From Aegilops tauschii subsp. strangulata (Eukaryota; Streptophyta; Magnoliopsida; Poales; Poaceae), in assembly GCF_002575655.3 (NCBI RefSeq), contig NC_053037.3, positions 49,798,242 through 49,862,241 of the forward strand: a stretch of DNA of 64,000 nt. Direction: 5' to 3'. Position 1 is the stretch's first letter. The number at the start of each line of letters is the position of its first letter. The notes under the pieces were generated by a model. The model did not search any database. It had not been told where the DNA came from and saw only the letters and a program-made list of their open reading frames with translations. Below, piece after piece: positions 56,072 to 64,000 of the stretch. Made by a program: the position numbers and the translations under genes.

Positions 56072-58337
56072 ACTCCCCCAAGCTTAGACCTCGCTTGTCC
56101 TCAAGCGGAAGCCGATATCGAAAAATATGTCCACATGTTTAGAGATAAAGGTGTTGAAAAAAATAAAATACGGACATGAGGGCATCATGATCATTCTCAT
56201 AACAGCAACATACATAGATTTTGTCATAAGATTTCTTATGCTCAAGTAACAATCTATTCACAATGTCAAGTATGGTTCAGAAACTTCATTGAGAACTAAC
56301 AAACTATAATCTCAGTCATTGAAGCAATTGCAATTTATCATAATATCAGAAAGAGTCAAAAATAGAGCTTTTCAGCAAGTCCACATACTCAACTATCATA
56401 TAGTCTTCTACAATTGCTAACACTCACGCAATACTTGTGGTTGTGGAGTTTTAATCGGACACTGAGAAAGATAGGGGCTTATAGTTTCGCCTCCCAACGT
56501 ATTCACCTTTAGGTGATGTCAACAATAATAACTCATGCTAACTTACATCCAATTTGATATATATATCAGGATCTTTCGAACACGAGGTGCTTGCCAAAGG
56601 ATAAAATGAAAAAGGGAAAGGTGGAGATCACCTTGGCTCTTGCATAATATAAAAGACATAAAGTAAAAGATAGGCCCTTCGCAGAGGGAAGCAGAGGTTG
56701 TCATGCGCTTTCATGGGTTGGATGCACAAAATCTTAATGCAAAAGAACGTCACTTTATATTGCCACTTGTGATATGAACCTTTATTATGCAGTCTGTCGC
56801 TTTTATTACTTCCATATCACACGATCGTATAAAGCTTATTTTCTCCCACATTAATAAGTCATACATATTTAGAGAGCAATTTTTATTGCTTGCACCGATG
56901 ACAACTTACTTGAAGGATCTTACTCAATCCATAGGTAGGTATGGTGGACTCTCATGGCAAAACTAGGTTTAAGGATATTTGGAAGCACAAGTAGTATTTC
57001 TACTTGGTGCAAGGAATTGGGCTAGCATGAGGGGGAAAGGCAAGCTCAACATGTTAGGAAGATCCATGACAATATACTTTAACTGAGATGTGAGAAAACA
57101 TAAACCATTACGTTGTCTTCCTTATCCAACATCAACTCTTTAGCATGTCATACTTAATGAGTGCTTACAATCATAAAAGAAGTCCAAGATAGTATATTTA
57201 TATGTGAAACTTCTCTTTCTTTATTACTTCCTATTAATTGCAACGATGAGCAAAACTATGTTTATCAACTCTCAACAACTTTTATGCCTCATACTCTTTA
57301 TATGTGAAGTCATTACTATCCATAAGATCAATATGAACTCTTTTATTTCCTTTTTATTTTTATTTTATTTTCTCACGATCATAGCAAGATAGCAAAGCCC
57401 TTGACTCAACACTAATCTTTATTATATAGCTCACTGACTCGATTACATAGAGACAGATCACAAAGCAAAACTCAAAACTAATTCATACCAAAACTTTATT
57501 CTGCTTTTTATTCTACTTGATCAAGATACTACTAAAGGAATCGAACTAAGTAAAACGGTAAAGATAGGAGTGTGATGGTGATACGATACCGGGGCACCTC
57601 CCCCAAGCTTGGCAATTGCGGTGCCCATACCCATGTGATTATATCCTCGGAGGTGATGATGGTGGTGATGATGATGGTGGATAATCGCACATCGAGCGTA
57701 AAAGCTCCTCCAACTTGCGGATAATGCCCTTGAGTGCGGCGATATGATCCTTCAACAGAATATTTTCCCGTGTGAGATGTTTATTTTGTATGCGAGCTCA
57801 CTCAATCATCTTGAAAGCTTCAATCTCAGTTGGGGTAAATAGATTAGGTAGAGGTTGAGGGACGTTCTCTTCTTCCGCCGCCGGAGCTTGATCCTCCAGG
57901 GCCTTCTTAATCCCTGCATCCTTGTTGATCTCCTCCGGTTCTTCTCATTTCAGCTCCATCTTCAATAGCCAAGCATCCTTGTCTTCATTATTGTAGGAGG
58001 ATGACGTCATGATGCTCTAGATCTGTCAGAAAAACAACTCGAAACGAAAACAGAAGATTTTTGCGTGATATTGTGGTCGAAACCTTTGGGATATTATATA
58101 ATGAATTTTTACCGACCAAAATACGTAACGTGCAAGAAAACGGTGTCCGGGAGGCACACAAGGTGTCCACGAGACAGGGGGCACGCCCAGTAAGGGAGGG
58201 CGCGCCCTCCACCCTCATGGAGGCCTCGTGTCCTTCCCGGATTACTTCTTGCTTTCCAAAATTCTTAAATATTCCAAAACGGATAGAAATTGCCATTAGA
58301 ATTGTTTTGGAGTCGGTTTACTTACCGTACCACATAC
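56072..58337 (-). other. Noncoding 3' interior of the Athila-like element
   Basis: AT-rich sequence between pol and the 3' LTR with no convincing frame. The word CCCCCAAGCTTGGCAATTG (57601) and a GATGATGGTGGTGATG stretch (57655-57680) are the only notable features. An env-like gene, sometimes present here in Athila, is not visible. Confidence 0.6.
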
Positions 58338-59167
58338 CTATTCCTTTTCGGAGTCTGAAACGTTCTGGAAAGTGTTCCTTATGTATTCCGTCGGGGTTAT
58401 GGTCTCAATAATATTAGTTTCAACATTTATAGGATTACCTGAGATATAATGTTTGATTCTTTGACCGTTCACCACCTTCGGATTTGTGCCTTCGAAATTG
58501 TTGATTTTTATGGCACGGAACGATAGACCTCCTCGATAATGTAAGGACCTTCCCACTTAGAGAGAAGTTTTCCTGCAAAAAATCTTTAACGAGAGTTGAA
58601 TAGCAACACATAATCACCTACGTTAAATTCTCGCTTTTGTATTCTTTTGTCATGCCATCTTTTAACTTTTTCTTTAAACAACTTGGCGTTCTCATATGCT
58701 TGGGTTCTCCATTCATCAAGTGAGCTAATATCAAATAACCTCTTCTCACCGGCAAGTTTGAAATCATAATTGAGCTCTTTAATAGCCCAATACGCTTTAT
58801 GTTCAAGTTCGAGAGGTAAGTGACATGCTTTTCCATAAACCATCTTATACGGAGACATACCCATAGGATTTTTATAAGCAGTTCTATAGGCCCATAATGC
58901 ATCATCAAGTTTCTTGGACCAATTCTTCCTAGATCTATTAATAGTCTTCTGCAAAATTAATTTGAGCTCTGTATTGCTCAATTCTACTTGACCACTAGAC
59001 TGAGGGTGATAAGGAGATGCAATTCTATGATTAACATCATACTTAGCAAGCATTTTACGAAAGGCACCATGAATAAAATGTGAACCACCATCAGTCATTA
59101 AATATCTAGGGACTCCAAACCTCGAAAAAATAACTTCTTTAAGCATCTTAATAGAGGTGTTATGATC
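58338..59167 (-). pseudogene. Athila-type integrase, C-terminal two-thirds
   Basis: The minus-strand frame from 59146 has FGVPRYLMTDGGSHF (second catalytic Asp), YHPQSSGQVELSNTELK (catalytic Glu), KLDDALWAYRTAYKNPMG and YGKACHLPLELEHKAYWA, all standard for Athila integrase. The frame stops at 58586 after GDYVLLFNSR; the GPF/Y-like part (GPYIIEEV) and the tail with NPKVVNGQRIKHYI continue in other frames to about 58338. The N-terminal part with the first Asp is cut off by the LTR inserted at 59168. Confidence 0.88.
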
Positions 59168-62100
59168 TGTGACGCCCCCGATTCAATCGTACACTAATCA
59201 TGCACGCAAACGTGTACGATCAAGATCAGGGACTCACGGGAAGATATCACAACACAACTCTAAAACATAAATAAGTTATACAAGCATCATAATACAAGCC
59301 AGGGGCCTCGAGTGCTCGAATACAAGTGCTCGACCATAGACGAGTCAGCAGAAGCAACAATATCTGAGTACAGACATAAGTTAAACAAGTTTGCCTTAAG
59401 AAGGCTAGCACAAACTGGGATACAGATCGAAAGAGGCGCAGGCCTCCTGCCTGGGATCCTCGTAACTACACCTGGTCGTCGTCAGCGGGCTGCACGTAGT
59501 AGTAGGCACCTCCGGTGTAGTAGGAGTCGTCGTCGACGGTGGCGTCTGGCTCCTGGGCTCCAGCATCTGGTTGCGACAACCAAGTAGAAAGGAAAGGGGG
59601 AAAAGAGGGAGAAAAGCAACCGTGAGTACTCATCCAAAGTACTCGCAAGCAAGGAGCTACACTACATATGCATGGGTATATGTGTAAAGGGCCATATCGG
59701 TGGACTGAACTGCAGAATGCCAGAATAAGAGGGGGATAGCTAATCTTGTCGAAGACTACGCTTCTGGCCACCTCCATCTTGCAGCATGTAGAAGAGAGTA
59801 GATGGTAAGTTCACCAAGTTGCATCGCATAGCATAATCCTACCCGGCGGTCCCCTCCTTGTCGCCCTGTTAGAGAGCGATCACCGGGTTATATCTGGCAC
59901 TTGGAAGGGTGTGTTTTATTAAGTATCCAGTTCTAGTTGTCATAAGGTCAAGGTACAACTCCGGGTCGTCCTTTTACCGAGGGACACGGTTATTCGAATA
60001 GATAAACTTCCCTGCAGGGGTGCACCACATAACCCAACACGCTCGATCCCATTTGGCCGGACACACTTTTCTGGGTCATGCTCGGCCGCGGAAGATCAAC
60101 ACGTCGCAGCCCTACCTAGGCACAACAGAGAGGTCAGCACGCCGGTCTAAATCCTATGGCGCAGGGGTCTGGGCCCATCGCCCGTTGCACACCTGCACGT
60201 TGCGAGGGCGGCCGGAAGCAAACCTAGCAACCTCCATTACAAAGGATGTCACGTTACGTGGTCCAATCTGGCGCGCGCCGCTCAGTCGCTGACGTCACGA
60301 AGGCTTCGGCTGATACCACGACGTCGAGTGCCCATAACTGTTCCCGCGTAGTTGGTTAGTGCGTATAGACCAAATGGCCAGACTCAGATCAAATACCAAG
60401 ATCTCGTTAAGCGTGTTAATTGATGTAACCGCGGACACCGACCAGGGCCAGGCTCACCTCTCACCTAGGCGGTCTCAACCTGCCCTGTCGCTCCGCCACA
60501 AAGATCCACCCAGAGGGCCGTCGGGACAAAGGTCCTTTCAGCCCCCAATCCGTGAATCACTTGCGGGTACTCCTCGAGCCGACCCGACTTTAGTCACCAC
60601 AAAGTATATAAGTATATACCCGTGATCACCGCCCAAGTGATCACGGCCCGATAGTATAGCATAGCAGACGGACAAGAATGTAGGGCCACAGATGGAATAC
60701 TAGCATCCTATACTAAGCATGTAGGATTGCAGGTAAATGTAACAACAATAGTGGCAAAGACAGGCTATGCAGCAGAATAGGATTAACGGAAAGCAGTAAC
60801 ATGCTACACTACTCTAATGCAAGAGTATAGAGAAGAATAGGCGATATCTGGTGATCAGGGGGGGGGCTTGCCTGGTTGCTCTGGCAAGAAGGAGGGGTCG
60901 TCAACAGCGTAGTCGGTCGGGGCACCAGCAGCGGCGTCGGTCTCGTAGTCTACCGGAGAGAAGAGGGGGGAGAAACAATGAATACAATGCAAACAGATGC
61001 ATAACGATGCATGACAAAGCAAACAGCGGTGTCAGGTGTGCCCTAACGCTGTAAGAGGTGATACCGGCGAAGGGGGGAAACATCCGGGAAAGTATCCCCG
61101 ATGTTTCGCGTTTTCGGACAAATGAACCGGAGGGGGAAAGTTGCGAGTTCGATATGCTAGGGATGTGTGGCAGACGAACGGGCTGCGTATCCGGATTCGT
61201 CTCGTCGTTCTGAGCAACTTTCATGTAGAAAGTATTTTTTTTAGAAAGAATGTAGAAAGTATTTTCATCCGAGTTACAGATTATTTTATATGATTTTCTA
61301 AAGATTTAATCATTTTCTAGAATTCAATAAATTATCAGAAAAGAATTACTACGTCAGCATGACATCACTGTGACGTCAGTAGTCAACAGGAAGGCTGACC
61401 AGGTCAAACAGACCAGTGGGGCCCACATGTCAGCCTCTGTTAAATAATAGAGTTTATATTAAACTAAACTGAGGTTAAATAGCTACTGGGCCCTACATGT
61501 CAGTCTCTAATTAGTAATTAATTAGGTTTTAATTAATAAAACATTTGTTAAACTAATTATGCGGGGGGGGCCTGATGTCAGCGTCACTGGGCTGCCCAGT
61601 CAGCAAGTTGACTGGGTCAACCCAGTCAACGGGGCCCGTGGGGCTCGATGTCAGTGACCCGGAGGTGGGCCTGGCCGTGCCATGTTGGCGTCGTCGCCGG
61701 AGCAACGTCGGCGAGGCGAAACACGGCGGCGCGACCATGGGGTTCGTCGGAAAAAGACTTCAGGGCACGGGGAAGAGCGCGGCTAGGCGCGTTCGCACGG
61801 CCACTCGACCGCGCGTCGAATGGTGGTGGCCGGAGCGGCTGGTGTGGCCGAAGCTGGGAGCTATGGCATCGCCGGCGGCGACGCGCTCGGGCGAGCTACG
61901 GCGAAGGCAATGCGGTGCGTTCGTGAGTGAACTGAGAGGATGGGCAAGGCGTACATGTTGCGGCGAGGCCAACGGTCGCGAGCCCGTGACCATTTGGTCA
62001 CCGAAAGCACGCCGGCGGCGAGCGGAGGCGGCGACGCGTTCGGGCGTTCTTCGAGGTAGGTGCTAACGGGCACGGGGAGGGAAGCAAGTGGCATGGGCGG

Positions 62101-63048
62101 CTTCAGTGAGCGGTCCTGAGCACGCTCGTGTGCTCGGGTGAGCATGACGATGCCCACAGCAACGGCGGCGAGCTATGCGACGGAGCTGCGTTCGGGCGGC
62201 GATGGCAGCGACGGCTACGGTGGTGGATCCTTGCGGGGGAGCGTGGGGAGAGACGCGGTGGCTCACTGGGAGCCGTAGGGAAATGGTAGCATGCTCGGGG
62301 AGGCTTATCGGAGGAGTACGGCGGCGGCGATCGACGACGGCCGGGGCCGGGGAGGAGCTCGATGCCGAGGCTGTGGTGGCGCCGGGCTCGATCCAGAGGG
62401 CGGAGAGGAAGTAGAGGAAGTCGATGGAGCAGTCGGGCTCGTCGGAGAGGCACTCGGGCCTCGGTTGCCGCGAGGACGGGCGAGGCACGGCAGCGACCGC
62501 GTCGGCCTCCTCTCCAAAACGAAGGAGAGGGAGAGGGAGAAGGGGGAAGTGGGTGAGGGGGAAAAGATCTCGGCGGAAGCCAGGGCGCCGATGCTGGCGT
62601 CCTTATCCTCCCCGCGGCGCCTGTAGCGGCGTTGTCGGCGAGGTGGGTTCGGCGGCGACCGTGGGCACGGTCAGAGGAACAGGGAGGGGGAAGGAGTGAC
62701 CCAGCGGGGAAGGTGGGCCGGCTTGCTGGGACGGGCCGAGGCCCAGGAGGCAGGGGGCTTTCTCTCTCTCACCTCCTCTCTTTCTTTTAGTTTTTTTAAC
62801 TTCTGTTTCAAATAGTTTAGGCCAGTTAAACACTTTGCAAAAATGTTGGTTCACCACCAATATTAAATATGCATTATTTGGCACAAGATGAACATTTTAG
62901 ACTTCATGTAAGAGAAGTTTGAATTTTAAATTTAAATTGGATTTGAATTTGAATTGTGATTTGGATCAAGTGAAGATTAGCAACAGTAACATGATGACAT
63001 GGCACCATTAACAGGGGATTACTGTAGCATGACACTGGGGGTGTTACA
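59168..63048 (-). repeat. 3.9 kb 3' LTR
   Basis: It begins TGTGACGCCCCCGATTC and ends GGGGGTGTTACA, with imperfect inverted tips TGTGAC/GTTACA. Its interior changes from mixed to GC-rich sequence at 61570-62700, where many overlapping long frames appear on both strands; none has a motif and I treat them as composition artefacts. A G-run sits at 60859-60867. Confidence 0.8.
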
Positions 63049-64000
63049 AATCTCCTCCACTACAAGAAATCTCGTCCCGAGATTTAAGTGGGGAAGTAAA
63101 GAGTAACTTCGGGAGAGCTGGCCCTTAAAGGGTTAATTATCTGGTGAACAATTCAGGGAATGTGGCAGAAGTATCTCTCGAGTTGAAGCTGAAGAAAACA
63201 TCGAGAGCAAAATATGAAGGTGCAATAGGAAGTTTCAAGCGAATGGGCAAACGATCGATACCTGAACAGAGTGTGAGAAGGGGGTTCAGAGCATCGGGAA
63301 TAGATCATCTCTCGGAGGGTGGCTCGTGACAACACACAAGGCCAAGAGCATAAGATACTTCGGCATCAAGGTTGTACAGGAGAGTCAGGCTTCGATCCTG
63401 TGGAACTATGGGTTATGGGCCCACCATGTGGTAGAAAGTAGGAAGGAAGCTGACATCTTGCACGGTCATGATAGCAAGGCATGTCAGAGAATAGACTGTT
63501 AGTTATGTCGGCAACAACATTGGTACCAAGGGCGAGGGGCGAAGAGAACCATTTTCCTGCTCGTTGAAATGAGGCGGACCAATAGGCAAAGTTCTCGTCC
63601 ATCGGTGGTTACCGAAATGTCATGAACAATAGTATCACGGTCTTACTGACAAGGTTGTACACCGGGGTGTTTACATAAGCAGCGAATCATTACTGCTTAG
63701 ATCATATAACCCATGACAATGGTTAAACAAGACAATGGAAAGGAAAATGTGCTCATCGAATTAAACAGAAAAATGGAAAGGAAAATGTGTTTAAACACAT
63801 ATTTCAAGGGTATATCCTTCCCAAGGACAAGCAGATGATATCCATGACAGGATAGAAGGTAGAAAACCATTTAGGTAAGGGGAGAGAAATTTCCTGACAT
63901 TACCCATACAATGGTGTTTGGATAATTGATAAGGAAAATTTAGCATTGTGCTTTAAATGTTTTTATTGAAAATCAAAGTACCATAGACATGTTTCGAGGT
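63049..64000 (-). other. 3' interior of the long-LTR element
   Basis: It starts with AATCTCCTCCACTACAAGAA (polypurine tract on the other strand) and ATCTCGTCCCGAGAT, a 15-base inverted repeat at 63069-63083. No frame is convincing. Two copies of GGAAAGGAAAATGTG lie at 63737 and 63775. Confidence 0.55.

Larger units (their letters stand above)
54553..59167 (-). mobile_element. Athila-like gypsy, minus strand, interrupted
   Basis: Its 3' LTR is 54553-56071, followed on the right by the polypurine side (AAGCTTGGGGGAGT on the minus strand), a noncoding 3' region and then integrase at 58338-59167. The remainder lies beyond another inserted LTR at 59168. It inserted into a unit of the CACTA array at GAGCTAAATGAC; the expected duplication ATGAC cannot be verified because the other end is outside the window. 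Confidence 0.9.
59168..64000 (-). mobile_element. Gypsy-type retrotransposon with very long LTR, right part off window
   Basis: A 3,881 bp LTR (59168-63048) is followed by interior sequence to the window end. The minus strand next to the LTR reads GTAGTGGAGGAGATT, a polypurine tract, so this is the 3' LTR of a minus-strand element. It interrupts the integrase gene of the Athila-like element. The superfamily is inferred from LTR wording typical of Triticeae gypsy elements; no coding domain is within the window. Confidence 0.75.

Noticed and set aside
62063..62488. Long frames in the GC-rich part of the 3.9 kb LTR
   Set aside because: Open on both strands, Arg/Pro/Ser-rich, without family motifs.

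Overview
This is plant nuclear DNA, almost certainly from a Triticeae grass (wheat, goatgrass or barley group). The reasons are gene-poor sequence packed with nested LTR retrotransposons (BARE/Angela-like copia, Athila-like and Tat-like gypsy), a CACTA transposon with a long tandem array, a Helitron, and plant-style multi-exon genes. Family names are recalled from general knowledge of Triticeae repeats, not from a search.

Layout. 1-5196: the end of an unknown LTR abutting a broken minus-strand copia element. 6320-8754: the first copy of a duplicated block with a small secreted lipid-transfer-like gene (7047-7522). 9849-14829: the coding core of a Helitron (Rep plus helicase), with a DEAH-box RNA helicase gene fragment downstream (15630-15734). 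17090-18074: a duplicated promoter-like block and a small unidentified ORF. 18670-20400: a degenerate tandem repeat field. 20693-39189: the rest of the first duplicated block, split by a three-level nest: a ~717 bp TIR transposon containing a 17 kb Tat-like gypsy (21523-38547, minus), which itself contains a 7.4 kb Athila-like gypsy (26309-33669, plus). Both gypsy elements have perfect 5 bp target duplications. 39190-44014: the second copy of the duplicated block, with a decayed lipid-transfer-like paralogue. 44282-47358: an apparently intact six-exon neprosin-type peptidase gene on the minus strand. 50165-51165: a transcript-like, possibly LINE-derived repeat. 51166-64000: a CACTA element interrupted by a minus-strand Athila-like gypsy, itself interrupted by a gypsy with a 3.9 kb LTR that runs off the window.

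Host genes. Only the neprosin gene (428 codons, all junctions in phase) looks fully functional. The lipid-transfer-like gene exists in two tandem copies that have decayed in complementary ways: copy 1 has an intact first exon but a 25 bp deletion in exon 2, while copy 2 has an early stop and a lost exon-1 end but keeps the intact exon 2.

History. Copy 2 of the duplication retains the unoccupied insertion site of the 17 kb gypsy, so the order was tandem duplication, then the Tat-like insertion, then the Athila-like insertion inside it. LTR divergence by eye agrees: the outer pair is clearly more diverged than the inner pair.
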